This document shows, piece after piece, positions 9,271-20,332 of a stretch of 64,000 bases of DNA (the stretch's first letter is position 1; each line of letters opens with the position of its first letter). A program made the position numbers and the translations under genes. Location of the stretch: NCBI GenBank assembly GCA_029204225.1, contig MU831928.1, forward strand, positions 32,523 to 96,522. The letters run 5' to 3'. The notes under the pieces are model-generated. The model saw nothing but the letters and a program-made list of their open reading frames with translations. It did not search any database and was not told where the DNA came from. The stretch comes from Diphasiastrum complanatum (taxonomy: Eukaryota; Streptophyta; Lycopodiopsida; Lycopodiales; Lycopodiaceae).

Positions 9271-12103
9271 GTGCAAGTTCAATTTGCTCTGTTGAATCAG
9301 GTAAAATCATACCTTCTGTCATACTAAACTTTGAATATCCATGAATTTCGCGCATTGCTGTCTCCATAGATATGTTCGTGTCGACAGACTGATTCTTATT
9401 TTCAATTTCTTCGTTTGATTCGTCCGAGTCGTCTGATTCGTACGAATCTGTTGATTCGTCTTCAGTAATAACTAGTTCATCTAGTTCTGTGTTGCAAACA
9501 TCGATGAATTCTTCTGCATTATCTGATTCGTTATCATTCTCATAGCATTCGAAAAATTTAACTTCGACATCTGAAACATTAGAGAAGATATTTAGTGCAT
9601 AAGAAGAATTTTCCGAAGTATAGCTAGTGTCGGTCATAGGAGTTTCGCCTTCGTATCTATCTTTATTCCAGGTAATGATCTCCTCTGCTGGTTTTCCACG
9701 ATTATTGGTCTCGCCAGTTTGAAATCTTAATTCCCTAGACTTCCAATGAACACTAGCATTTGACTGATACAGCCACGACCTTCCGATTAGCACAGAGTAA
9801 GAAGGCAAACCCATTGGTTTGATAACAATAAAATTCATGGTAAAAGGCTTGGCTTGTATATACACAGTAATGTTCTCCAGCTCTCCGACAGGCTTTCGTC
9901 GTGTTGAGTCTGCCAACTTGATATTTCGGTTGGTTGGTCGAATATCTGTCAAACCCAGAGCGTGAGCAGTTTCTTCAGTAATAATATTGACGCTCGAACC
10001 TGAATCAATCGGCACATGTTCGATTAAGCATCCCTCAATAGTAATGTCGATTTCCGGTGCGCCAAGATCTCCCAAATCAATAGATAATACTCCTAATTCT
10101 GGCAAGGGATTTCTTTTCTTCTTCTTTGGAGTAGAAAGTCCTTTTAACTGCCTGCGATAGTAAGTATTGTCTGCCAACAATTGTTCGAATGTGATATTTG
10201 GACGAAGAGAACCAATATCAGTTACGATATCGTAATCTTTCGTCTTCGATATCGGCTTATCAATCATGGCTTCCGACAGTTTGGTTTTATGAATTGATTC
10301 GTTCCCTTCTTCGAATGTGACTTTCCTTTCTGTAGCTGCTCTTTGTAGTTCTTCTTCAATTATTTCTTTCGCTTCTGCAGATATATCTTTTGAAAACAAA
10401 TTTTTAGCATTTCGATCATAGTCGGGATCATCTTTAATATCTTCTTTTGTTAGGGATTTATTCGTTCCCTTCTTCTTAGATGATTTTCTGCGTTTCTTCA
10501 AGGAACCTTTCGAGTTGGTTTTCGAGTCATCTTTCGAAGAACTCCTCGTATTTACTTTGAATATTGTTTCCATATCACTTGGCCAAGATTGGTCAGTTGT
10601 CCTCGTTGATTGGTTTTCCACAAGATCAATTTTTTGTATAACCGCATCTGCCGAAACTTTTCCTTTCGAGTCTACCATTGCAGCAGGTGTCGCTACATAC
10701 TGGTATTTAGGTCTTGGCCTCTGTGGTTGGGGACAATCAAGATATTTGTGGCCTGGTTCTTTACAATTAAAACAGAGAGGTACATACCCAATTGGCTTCC
10801 GTGGTTGCGGACAGTCTGGTGAAAAATGTCCTGGTTCTCCACAATTGTAACAATTGCCCGAAACTGGTCTTGGAAAATTCGAAGTCTTTGTTGTTGATGT
10901 TACAAATTCGGGTGGATTATATCTTTTCGGTCCGAATTTGGGTTTGGATTGCTGGAACGGTGTAGTCGTGCCTTGAACAAAATTTGTTGTTGTATTATTA
11001 TTCTGAAAAATAAACAGCACCTCCTGTGTTGGATCTTCAACGTAAGATATATTCACTGTTCTGCAATCTTCCTTCGAATGTCCTGATGTACCGCACCTCG
11101 TACACCATAGTCCTGAATTGGAAGAAGATGATTTCAGTCTCTTGTCAGCAACCTCTGAAATTTGAACTTTTAGATCGTTGAATTTTTTGTTAATATCTGC
11201 AAGATCTCTCCTCCAAATCTTTTCGACCTTTGATGTTGTTGGCTTCATCTCCGAATTTTTATCGTCCTTTCGTTTGGGTTTTCGTTTACTACTTCGTTCT
11301 CTCTCATCAGTCTCAGAGTCGGATGAGTCGTGTAATTCGGATTCTGAACTGGAGGAACTGGAACTGGATTCAGACTTCGAATCCTCTTCACTGCCACTGG
11401 AAACATGCTTAGACTTTCGACTTCATCTAGTTGATTTTCTCTTCTGAACAAGCTTAGAAGTCTCATAGTTTTCAGCACTTGCAATGACTGCTGCTAAGGT
11501 AGTCGTATCACCTTGTCTGCAGTATCGATTTATACTCGGTGGTAAACCTGACAGAAACCATTCAATCTACATCGCAACGGGGTATACTCCAGTTAGTTTT
11601 CCAATAAGATTCTTGACCTTACGAGTATACCTTCTCAGAGATTCTCGACTCTTCTTCTCTATGTTGTTGAGTCTGCCGAGTACTCTGGATGAATAACCAA
11701 TTTCTCTGAATTGGTGTAGAAACGCATCTTTCAGCAGCAACCAGGTAGCCACTCGTCCTGGTTCGACTTGGCTGTACCATATGCGTGCTTGTTTTTTGAG
11801 AAGACTAGAAAAAATCCTCAGTTTGTCCGCCTCCGAACCTTCATTATTCGCGTTCGCAATTGATTCGAACTACGAAACATAACTGTCCGCATCATCTGAG
11901 GTTGTTCCTTTGAAATAATCGTATCTGATCTTCGAAATTGAAGAAAGTCAGGGTGCAGGGCCTTCCATATTCGGTTTTAGTTTGGCAACTGGTTTTAACA
12001 AATCCGAATAAGTTTCAGCTCTATCAGAACTTCCAGATAAATTTCTGAAAAAATTTTCTCGAATCTTTCGATATCTTTCGAGTCGGGAAGCTCTGTCTGA
12101 CAT
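9194..12103 (-). pseudogene. Gag polyprotein with protease-like motif, right copy
   Basis: This copy has the same domain order as the left one: capsid-like region, acidic/basic linker, three CCHC knuckles, DSGSS motif, acidic tail. It shares both inherited stops (11567-11569 and 11423-11425). It also has a private TAG at 11870-11872, where the left copy has CAG at 6484-6486, so its capsid region is cut. Another private change turns the Pro of IGRPWL after the protease motif into Ser (IGRSWL). The start is the ATG at 12101-12103. Confidence 0.85.
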
Positions 12104-12162
12104 ATACTTATTAATGACGATGATTTTGTCAGTTTTATATCAACATGTTTGTTTTTGGCTAT

Positions 12163-12179
12163 CCCCGGCAACGGCGCCA
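12163..12179 (-). other. Primer-binding site, right unit (tRNA-Asp type)
   Basis: TGGCGCCGTTGCCGGGG on the minus strand, identical to the site at 6777-6793 and 12 bases from LTR 3. Confidence 0.88.
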
Positions 12180-12191
12180 AAATTTGGTTTA

Positions 12192-13411
12192 TGTCGTGGT
12201 ATACCAATTGTATTTGATATAGTTTTGTAGTATTTAATGTCGAATCCCCAAGAGGATAGCTTCTTTATGGTATAATGTTGATATTGTTCTGACTTATTCG
12301 TATGATATAAAATGGAGAATTAGTCTGGTTGTCAAACAGACATTTGGGTTAAGTAACCAGTATTACTTAATGGATAAATGAATGTTTAAAATCGGAATAT
12401 CAGTCTTCTCTTCCGAATCGAAGAATTGGCGTTCTACAGGAGAATTGTTATCAGAGTAGTACGAATGTACTCCACTCTATCTGATTAAAGTGTCGGCAAG
12501 AATTCGGATTGATTTCGATGTATTCGTTCATCAGTGATCATAAGTTAATCTTATTCTTGGATTAACAAAAGTTAAACAGTAGTCCTCAACAACTAGTGTT
12601 CTCCTCAGAGTTAAATCTCTTGTATAATCTTCGAATATGTTAGAAACATATGTTCGGAGATATTCAGAATACAGATATCTTATCTCAATTCTTCAGACAG
12701 GGACTATCAATTCAGTTGTATACATACTTTTCTATCGATGACTGAGATAGACTTCTGATGATAAATGTTATTCGGGTATCGAACAAGTATTCGAGTGTCG
12801 AACAAATATTCGAATGAACGAATAAGTTAGTTTTAAGACAGTTCGTTAGAACACTTTTTACGGATACACAACATAGACTGTAATGTACTTATGCAACTGT
12901 CTGACCAGAGATAGATTTATATAAGAAAGATTGTTAGAGTACTTCAGAAGATCTCTCACAAGTACATAAACTTTTATCTCTCAGTGAATACATAAATTAT
13001 ATCTCCTGGTGAGTAAGACTGAATCGTGTCTTCTCTTTATCATCTTCAGAGCGATCAATCACGTCTTTATAAATTAGAGGCGTGTCGCTTTACTGAATAA
13101 GGTTAACCAATATATATCTGACACGTATGTAGATTATACCGCAAAGATGTATCTAACCCTAAGTTTAGATTACTATAGTTAGAATTGTCGATTCGAATCG
13201 AGTCGTTTCATGTAAGTGTCTTTATTTAAGGGTTGTTGTAGATGTCGCTTCATTGCTGAGGACTTGTCCTTTATATGTGATATTTAGTATGTCGCGAAAA
13301 ATATAGGCAGGTCCCTTCATTATATATGTATCTAGCTCTTGTCTTCTTATGTGAATATATATTGCTTCATTCGGATGTATATTCGTTGTTTAATAAATAC
13401 ACATCTTCACA
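12192..13411 (-). repeat. LTR 3 (outer 5' LTR), 1220 bp
   Basis: TG...CA edges, flanked on the right by TCTTT. It differs from LTRs 1 and 2 at about 14 single bases. A 19-bp near-tandem duplication around 12774-12800 (two similar TCGAACAA-TATTCGA units) explains the length difference exactly. Confidence 0.92.
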
Positions 13412-13416
13412 TCTTT
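13412..13416. repeat. Target-site duplication, right copy (TCTTT)
   Basis: Exact repeat of 1415-1419, immediately outside the right LTR of the tandem element. Confidence 0.9.
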
Positions 13417-13730
13417 ACCTGAATAAACGTAGCCAATTTGGTAAGACGGTTGACCACAACCCAAATTGCATCATGCTGCTTATTCGTCCGCGGTAACCCA
13501 ACCACAAAATCCATGGAAATACTATCCCATCTCTTATCAGGGATATCCAGTGGATGCAACAAACACCAACCTTATGGTGTTCAGCTTTATTCAACTGGCA
13601 TTGATCACACTTGACCACATAAGATTCTACAAAGGGCTTGCGTTTTGGCCAATAAAAATTCCTTCATACCAATTCCAATGTATGATGTATGTCGGGATGT
13701 CCTGCGCATGGTGAGTCATGACATTCATAA
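13417..13730 (-). pseudogene. Chromovirus integrase, N-terminal part
   Basis: Minus-strand frames give the zinc-binding HHCC region (YECHDSPCAGHPDIHHT from the RNase H side, then YVVKCDQCQLNKAEH) and the start of the core. The core continues at 1414 on the other side of the insertion. The frame shifts once near 13660. The matching target duplications show that the tandem element entered this gene just before the conserved KASKLAQIFVEHLF block. Confidence 0.8.
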
Positions 13731-14260
13731 AGAATTTTATTCTTAACAACATCCACATCAGGCACACAAACCTTCCCTTTCCTGAACAAAAGCCCATTAC
13801 GGATAGAGAAGTCATCAGTACCTTTTATATTCTTCCCTCCAGACTGATAACCATGATCATCAGTCCCGCTTGAAGAAACTGCTAGAACTTTATTCCAGAT
13901 TGGTCCAAAATGTGGGTTTTTCTCATAAAGACCTCTCAGGGAGAGATAAAAGTCCGTACTGATCTTAGTGAAGGAAAGTTTGTTCACTTCACCAATTCGA
14001 CTAAGTGCATCAACCACTTGATTAGATGAGCCTCTGATATACCGCACTTCAAAGTCAAATTCTTGCATGAGTTCTGCCCATCTGGCCTTACAACCTTGCA
14101 AATCATTTTGATTAAAAAAATACTTTAAAGGTTGATGATCCGTATTAATCACGAATTTATTACCATACAGGTAATTTCTCCATGATTTCAAAGCATGTAT
14201 CACAGCAAAAAGCTCATTTTTCTGAGTGGTATACCTGACCTATGCATCAGTTAGTTTCTT
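13664..14260 (-). pseudogene. Chromovirus RNase H
   Basis: The protein includes IHALKSWRNYLYGNKFVINTD, then QPLKYFFNQ and FDFEVRYIRGSSNQVVDALSR. These are the C-terminal RNase H blocks of Ty3/gypsy pol, where the enzyme removes the RNA strand during reverse transcription. It continues into the integrase zinc region. A stop just upstream separates it from the RT frame at 14240-14941. Confidence 0.85.
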
Positions 14261-15437
14261 ATTCTCAAAGGCAACGGGCTGACCCTCTTGTAAGAGAATA
14301 GCTCCAATAGCCGTATCACTTGCATCAGTGTTAATGACGAACGACAAATCTGCATCTGCTATTCTCAAAACTGGAGCTAAGGCAAATAGAAACTTGAGTT
14401 TGTAAAAACTCTCATCTAATTTCTCATTCCATCTGATAGGAGGACTTGGCCTACCTTTGTGACTTTTCACTCCTTTCAACATATTGTTGAGAGGTGTAGC
14501 AATCTTCGAATACTCCTCTATAAATCTGCGGAAAAACATAGTGAAACCTAAGAATGACTTAAGTTCATGCACCGTTTTAGGAATTGGCCATTCCACTACC
14601 GTCTTCACCTTTTCTTCATCAATCATGATTCCAAAGGAGGTAATCTTATGACCAAGGTAGAGAAGTTCCTTTTTAATGAATTTGCACTTTGATTCTTTTG
14701 CATAAAGCTTCTCTTGTCTTAAGATACGTAAGACGAACTTCCCCAAATATGGATGAAACAAATCATTCATCATTTGTTGGAAAGTAGCCGGAGCATTTGT
14801 CAAACCAAAGAGCAATACAAGAAACTCGTAGTGGCCAAATCTGGTCCTAAAACCAGTCTTAGATACATCTTCCGAATGTATCCTAATCTGATGGTATCCC
14901 GTACGTAGATCAATTTTTGTGAAGTATTTAGCTCCATTCAATGAGATCGTCCATCTGGGGCAACGGGTATTTATTTTTAACAGTTACTTTGTTCAGACCC
15001 TTGTAATCTACACATAGCCGAAAACTCCCATCTTTCTTACTTTTAAGAAGGACAGGTACTCCCCATGGAGATTTACTAGGTCTTATGTGTCCCATCCTGA
15101 GATATTTCTCGATCTGCCTAGCCACTTCCTCCTCTTCCTTCTGACTAAACCGATATGGTTGTTTGAAGATAGGATGGCTATCAGGCAGAAGATCTATCTT
15201 ATGATCCACCGACCGAGCAGGTGGTAGTCCATAAGGTAGTTGCTTCAGAAAAATCTCACTAAACTCTTGTTTTAAATCTTGCAAAAGTTGTTGTTCCTGA
15301 TTCAAATTTTCGATGTTAAAGCATGAAAACACATTTACATCCCCAACATCACAATGCATACGAGCTTTCAAAAGCAAGTGAAAGAGTTCATACTCAAAAT
15401 CATGAAGTTTCTCAATTAATTCAGCCGAGGAATTCAT
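14240..15437 (-). pseudogene. Chromovirus reverse transcriptase lacking the YxDD box
   Basis: Two minus-strand frames carry the RT: 15437-14928 ([41 protein letters not shown]) and 14941-14240 (FTKIDLRTGYHQIRIH, FGLTNAPATFQQMMND). The frame shifts at about 14935. After FHPYLGKFVL the sequence jumps to RILRQEKLYAKESKC. The block that in this family carries the catalytic YLDD motif is missing at about 14725 without a change of frame. The enzyme could not have been active after that loss. The connection and RNase H start (HKITSFGIMIDEEKVK, SFLGFTMFFRRFI) follow normally. Confidence 0.85.
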
Positions 15438-15529
15438 CGCGATGGAAGTACACCGGTCTCTCCAAAAATAGAGACAGTCTGATCAAACTTATCTTTAAAT
15501 ACCATAGAATGATTTTTAAAATATATCTA

Positions 15530-15734
15530 TGAAGAGGCTGACTTGCCAAAAAACCATTTATAGCCCAAAATTACATCAACTTGGTCCAGATTCATGACAT
15601 AGAAATCCAACGGCTCAACATAGTCCTGCATCCGAAGCTCTAAGTTCGAGACTTTGACATCCCAAATCTCAGTGTTCGACCCTGAGGCAAGATGGACCAT
15701 GTAACGGTGATCACTGCACTATCCACAGAACTGC
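15530..15734 (-). pseudogene. Chromovirus protease fragment
   Basis: Minus-strand translation gives KVSNLELRMQDYVEPLDFYV and LDQVDVILGYKWF, the C-terminal half of a gypsy aspartic protease (the catalytic DSGA part is not present). It lies just before RT, as in chromoviruses. The element is cut at 15735 by an LTR, so gag and the protease active site are missing. Confidence 0.6.
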
Positions 15735-16254
15735 TGTTGGAGCAAATGACAAAATTACACAACCAATAGGATTTTGGGGCAAGGGCCTTCCCCATTTTAT
15801 CAAAAGACACCATTTGTACACTATTTTCATGCTTAATAGAGAGGAGGAGACTCTATCATTTTGAGAGCTCAAGCATCCTCATTTGCTAATCACTCTTGCT
15901 TATGCTCTTGTTGTGATTGCTTGTTATTGCCATTTTTCATGATTTTTTTGGTTTATGCTAGTTCAGGTTTTTTCATAAGCAATGAAATTGAGCATTCTTC
16001 CATCTCATCTCTCTCTCTCTTTCTCTCTTCCCCTTCTTCTTCTCTTCTATTCTATCCTCTCTTCACCCAAATTGGTGATGAAGTTAGTTTAGGAAGAGTA
16101 GAGTTAGAGTGAGTAGTGTTAGTGGAGGTAGAGTTAGATGCAAAGTAGGAAACTAACTAAAAATAACATCTATGCATAGTTAGGTACCTATCCAGTGAAC
16201 TAACCCTTGTTGACAGGCGGGAGGGCTATACTACGCAAGATCTACGACCCTACA
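15735..16254 (+). repeat. LTR remnant related to 37005-37775
   Basis: Begins TGTTGGAGCAAATGAC and ends GACCCTACA. Its last 100 bases (GGTACCTATCC, TTGTTGACAGGCGGGAGGGC) match the minus-strand LTR ending at 37005. It is about 520 bp against 771 bp, so it is internally shortened. A CT-rich run lies at 16010-16040. No target duplication was seen, and its insertion or recombination removed the chromovirus gag. Confidence 0.6.
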
Positions 16255-16440
16255 ATGAATCATTGTTAGACCCATAGAAATGCACCACCTTGAGTTTTAG
16301 GCCTCCAACCATTAATTATGAATTTGATTCCATGAGGGCCCAAAGCCCTCAAATCATACTTAATTTATGCGTCGAGATAGGCCTAGTGACCTCCTTACGG
16401 GATAATAATATGAGATCAGTCCAAATGTGGGCATGAAACT
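16255..16440 (-). repeat. Chromovirus LTR remnant
   Basis: This stretch resembles 260-445 in the same orientation, including the shared CCAACCATTAATTATGA. It is probably what is left of the chromovirus 5' LTR. Confidence 0.5.
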
Positions 16441-17033
16441 TGTGATCTTGTTTCACTCGTGGCCTATTTTTTATTTTCAACCTTCAATTTGCATCACTTT
16501 TCCATTTAAATTTGATCATAAAAAGCTCATTTCTTCTTATGTTTCAAATGACTAATTTTATTTTACTTGCAAAATTACTTTGTGGGTATTTTGTGAGTAC
16601 TAAGAGAGAGGAGACATTTATGAAATGAAAAGGTGGTCCACACTAGGGTTAGGTGTTACGAGCACGTAACCAGTGTCGAACCCCTAGGGAACAAACCACA
16701 GTCAGGGTCGTGTCCAGCGTACAGGACGAATAGGGCAAGAAGTGTGAGTAGTGTGCCCCGGCACGGTCCATAGCCATGGCGGGCCTAACACAGCCTAGGG
16801 ACCATAGCCATGGTGGGCCTAACACAGCCTAGGGATCTTGTCAGCAGGATAGGGCCCCACGTTGGGTCCCGACGTGCAATCGGCCACGTCAGAGCCACAT
16901 GGCCGACACTTGGCAGTATGCATGCTATCAGCTCTCACACTAGACTAGGAGGGGCTTGCTCCATATCAGGGAGTAGGCAAGGTTGGGTGGATCAGTTAGT
17001 GTTTGCCCTACTATGGTGTTTAGATCTCTAACA
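16441..17033 (+). repeat. LTR (3' part) of a plus-strand gypsy element
   Basis: The segment ends TCTAACA just before a Met-tRNA PBS at 17035, so it is the end of a 5' LTR. It is GC-richer than its surroundings and has a 34-bp tandem duplication at 16768-16835. The left limit is uncertain. Confidence 0.55.
16768..16835. repeat. 34-bp tandem duplication
   Basis: CCATAGCCATGGCGGGCC and the following bases to 16801 are repeated at 16802-16835 with a single C/T difference, inside an LTR. Confidence 0.85.
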
Positions 17034-17034
17034 C

Positions 17035-17047
17035 TGGTATCAAAGCC
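17035..17047 (+). other. Primer-binding site (initiator tRNA-Met type)
   Basis: TGGTATCAAAGCC differs by one base from the common plant TGGTATCAGAGCC and directly follows the LTR end. The bases after it (17048-17914) are a leader without a convincing ORF. Confidence 0.75.
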
Positions 17048-17914
17048 ATCTCCATCTCTAGGAGCTTAGTTGCAGCAAGAGAGAAATCTATCAGAGTCAC
17101 AATAGATACCTTCCAACTTTTAGAAATTAGTAGAGCAGATTCAGCGCTATAGGGATAGTTTCCTACTGAGCAGATCTCAAGGAAATTTTTCACTTGTTCT
17201 AAGGCAGGTGTCCTTGTATAAACTTAGCGTTGGAGATCCATGGATATACCTATGTTTTTTATGTATAAACTATTGTGGATTTTAGGCAGAAGTCTAAAAG
17301 CAGGTTCATCGTTGTAAAAATCAGTTTTCAACTCTAATTTTTGTGAGCAATTTTTGGAGTGTAGAGTGGATTTGAGATAGCAGGGGTTTGGTAGACCATT
17401 GCGAGTTGGCTGCAGGTTCAATCCTCAAATTTGGGCTCATACATCTGAAAATTGGGATCAGAGGAAGCACTTGGATTAGTAAGTAGGGACTTCCAGAGAT
17501 CAGCGAGTAGAAGCCTTTGCAAAATTCAAAATTTAAAGATAAATTTGGGGCTCCAGACTCAAATTTTCTGAGGAAACAAGTATTCTGATTTGACAATGAG
17601 AGTGAAGGTCCAGTAAATCGGAAATTTGGGCACTCTCAAAGTTTGCAAATCCAATTTTTTGGAAGTAGCAAATTCAAATTACATCAGTAAGGGTTCTCCA
17701 AGAATTATCTACAAATTTTTCAAATTACCTCCACTTGATTGCATGCAGTCTGAGAAGACAGATTGGACAACTATGGAAGAACTGAGGGGGTTTTTCTCTC
17801 TAAAAGTACAGTCCTAAGAAAGAGCTAAGTATTTTACTTCCGTTTTTTTAGTTTAGTCAATCTTTTTTTTTATTTTCAATCAAAAGTTAAGGTACATCTC
17901 TTTCGGTTTCAAAA

Positions 17915-18208
17915 ATGACCACTCCTCAAAAACCTGATCAACCCCTGGAGAGAGGCATCGACGAACTTGAAACAGAAGCCTTGGCTTTTAGTAAGGGGAA
18001 AGAACTCATGGAAGTAGAGGAACAGGAGCAATTCGCCGAAGAACTCGACGAATTGGTTACCAAGGAGCAGTATCTCCACTTGATAACAGAGGTGGATGAA
18101 CTGAAACTGGCTTTACTCAATTTCAAGTACAGTGTGGATGACTCATTTGCCGAACTCAAAAGCTTAATTTTGAGCTATGCGAAAGGAAGCCTTCCCTCCA
18201 CTTCTTAG
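17915..18208 (+). pseudogene. Gag N-terminal fragment of a plus-strand gypsy element
   Basis: A 97-codon frame starts ATGACCACTCC and encodes a very acidic Glu/Leu-rich peptide (ELETEALAFSKGKELMEVEEQ, DELVTKEQYLHLITEVDELK) that could form helices. It sits about 870 bases after the PBS, where gag starts. No capsid or zinc-knuckle part is left. A copia LTR begins 57 bases later, and the pol gene resumes at the RT catalytic site at 24654. Identity as Gag is inferred from position. Confidence 0.45.
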
Positions 18209-18264
18209 TTGTCCCATTCTCCACTTCCATCGGTTTCATGTGAGCCTATTCGGTCTCATCCCAA

Positions 18265-19374
18265 TGTCTTTAAAGATTTAAAGCTGGCTCTCCTAAACCC
18301 CATTTTAATCTGCCTCCATTCATGCTGCATATTTACTAATGTTGTCATGCAGTCTTTACATGCAAATTCGCACAAATGCAGAAAAGATAAAAGAATCGTG
18401 ACACTGTGTTTCTACTCAATTGAAGGTGATAGGTGAAAAGAGGACACTATCTTACTGAAAGCCAAAAGTGCCCTAAAAGCTAAGGCACCCTGTAAATCTT
18501 ATCCTAAGGCCATTTGTAAGAGTGATGCACTTTTCACATCATCACCAATGTTCACTTCAGCACTGGCTGACGTCACACCCTTTTCACGCTCACCCCATGC
18601 AGTTGCGCTAACAGATTGGACAACGATTGCAGCCACCCACGATCTCCTATAGACAGCACATCCACTCTGTACTTTCACATCTGCAAACCTGTAATACTAT
18701 GTAATATATATACTGGACACCATTCGTGTAAAGGATGATGAAGAGATCAGAAGAAGACGACATAAACATGGTAGATGCCTTGAGCATTGATTTTTTATTT
18801 TTGTCAAAATTAAGGTTTAATTCCTTTTTACAAATTGAAATAAGCTTGGTAGGACACGCGGTTTTGTCCGCTACTGTATTGTGCTCTACCACATTATTGA
18901 CATGTATACATGATATACTTAATCTGATACAACTCATTGTTCTGCGTTCATATCTATGTTAATATTGCTATGCTTATCTTTCATTCTGTTTGATCTTTCT
19001 ATCTGTTCTTACTGGTAATAGACGATTAACATTTAGTCTTGTCTTTCGTGAATCATTCGTGACTAATTATCAGTCGAGCACAGTCTAGCTCTTCGCGAAT
19101 CATTCGCGACATATAATTTGTCTTGTTATTCATGACAAATTATTCTTCTGGTGCTTCATCTATTAATGTTTGGCTATGTAATCTAGAATGACCGTGATTT
19201 CTATCACTAAAGTTCTGTCATTCTGAAAGGCATAGTCATGCTTACGGAGAGAGTCGTATAGTTCATTCCGCTGCGCACAAACATTTTCTGTTCGAGTTCG
19301 TTTCTCGTTCGCTTCTTGTTCAAGTTCGTTTCTCATTCGTGTTCATCATTTATTCTCCCCCTCTCTCTCCAACA
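18265..19374 (+). repeat. Copia 5' LTR
   Basis: Matches 23542-24653 along its length (shared CCTCCATTCATG...TGCATATTTACTAA, the ACCATTCGTGTAAA region, and the end CTCTCTCTCCAACA). The first 20-30 bases are diverged, so the exact left edge is approximate. Confidence 0.85.
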
Positions 19375-19386
19375 TGGTATCAGAGG
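19375..19386 (+). other. Copia primer-binding site (tRNA-Met type)
   Basis: TGGTATCAGAGG directly follows the LTR end AACA; it is the common initiator tRNA-Met PBS with its last base changed. Confidence 0.85.
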
Positions 19387-19525
19387 TATTTTCATAGATT
19401 GATAAGCTTCCACAGTACAAGTCTCTACTAGCCGATAGAGTAATTGTTTTCTTGTTCTATAAATATTAGATTTTCATACTTAAGTCACTGATAGTTTCTC
19501 CTATCACTTAGACTAATTCTTTCAC

Positions 19526-20320
19526 ATGGATTCCCAAGGGAAAGCCAGTCCTATCATGGACAAGCTTGATGGAGCCAATTACCATCTGTAAAAATTTAAG
19601 ATAAAAACTATACTAATGGCAAAAGAATTGTACGACGTTGTTACAGGTGCAGAAGAGAAACCCGGAGCGGATGACGCCACAATTGCCAGATGGAAGCTGA
19701 AGGATGGAAAAGCTTTTGCGCTAATCATCCTCAACATCACGAATACCCAGATCGGCCATGTATTCGAGGCTCAGACATGGAAAGAAGTCTGGGACATCTT
19801 GAGTACACTATACGAAGTGCGAGATATAGCTTTCAAGCTACATATTAGGAAGAAATTTTACTCCCTCAAGATGACGAATGGTGATTCTCTACATAATCAC
19901 ATTAATCAATTCAAGCTAAGACAAATGGCCACTGTCGGATCTGTCATAGACGATCAAGATGCAGTGATGCAACTGCTTACAAGCTTGCCAAGTTCTTACG
20001 ACAGTTGGGTGATGATCATCACGACTCATCCAGAATTGACTCTTTCGAGAGTCATTACTATGTTGTTTCATGAAGACACGTGAAGGAACGAAGCCTCGAG
20101 TTCCTCAACTAATTTTCACGCCTTGTACACCAACAAGAACATGACAAAGCAGAAGAAGAAGAAAGACCCGAAGCAATCAAAGCCAGACCAGAAACTAGCT
20201 CAGCACAAGCAACAGTTGAATCCGTAGACAAAGAAGAAGCTGTCTTGTAGATACTACAAACAAAACAACCACGAAATACAAGACTACCACATACTTCAAG
20301 CAAAGAACAACAACAAAGGA
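19526..20320 (+). pseudogene. Copia Gag
   Basis: The frame starts at ATG 19526 (MDSQGKASPIMDKLDGANYH) and is stopped by TAA at 19589-19591, where family members have Trp. It then runs from 19616 to a stop at 20081-20083. The body resembles the UBN2-type Gag domain of plant copia elements (VFEAQTWKEVWDILSTLYEV, LHNHINQFKLRQM, LLTSLPSSYDSWVMII). A Lys-rich region and a degenerate zinc knuckle (CRYYKQNNHEIQDYH, the second Cys lost) follow. Two further stops lie near 20081 and 20226. Confidence 0.8.
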
Positions 20321-20332
20321 CAGTCGAATCAA

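Larger units (their letters stand above)
1420..13411 (-). mobile_element. Tandem gag-only LTR retrotransposon (three LTRs, two internal regions)
   Basis: The block reads LTR (1420-2620), internal (2621-6805), LTR (6806-8006), internal (8007-12191), LTR (12192-13411), with the coding strand on minus. The unit is 5386 bp, and corresponding positions in the two units differ by exactly 5386. LTR edges are TG...CA. A PBS matching tRNA-Asp sits next to the middle and right LTRs, and a polypurine tract next to the left and middle LTRs. The internal region encodes Gag with a protease-like motif and one other ORF. No RT, RNase H or integrase is present, so it is non-autonomous, like the TR-GAG class described in plants. 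Only a handful of base differences separate the two units. Confidence 0.92.

Noticed and set aside
1420-13411. Segmental duplication or assembly duplication as explanation of the 5386-bp repeat
   Set aside because: Edges coincide exactly with LTR ends, the outer target duplication is perfect, and the units differ by private mutations. Long reads would still be worth checking.
15735-17033. A single 1.3-kb plus-strand LTR
   Set aside because: The first 520 bp match the LTR at 37005-37775, and 16255-16440 matches the chromovirus LTR in opposite orientation, so it is better read as three pieces.
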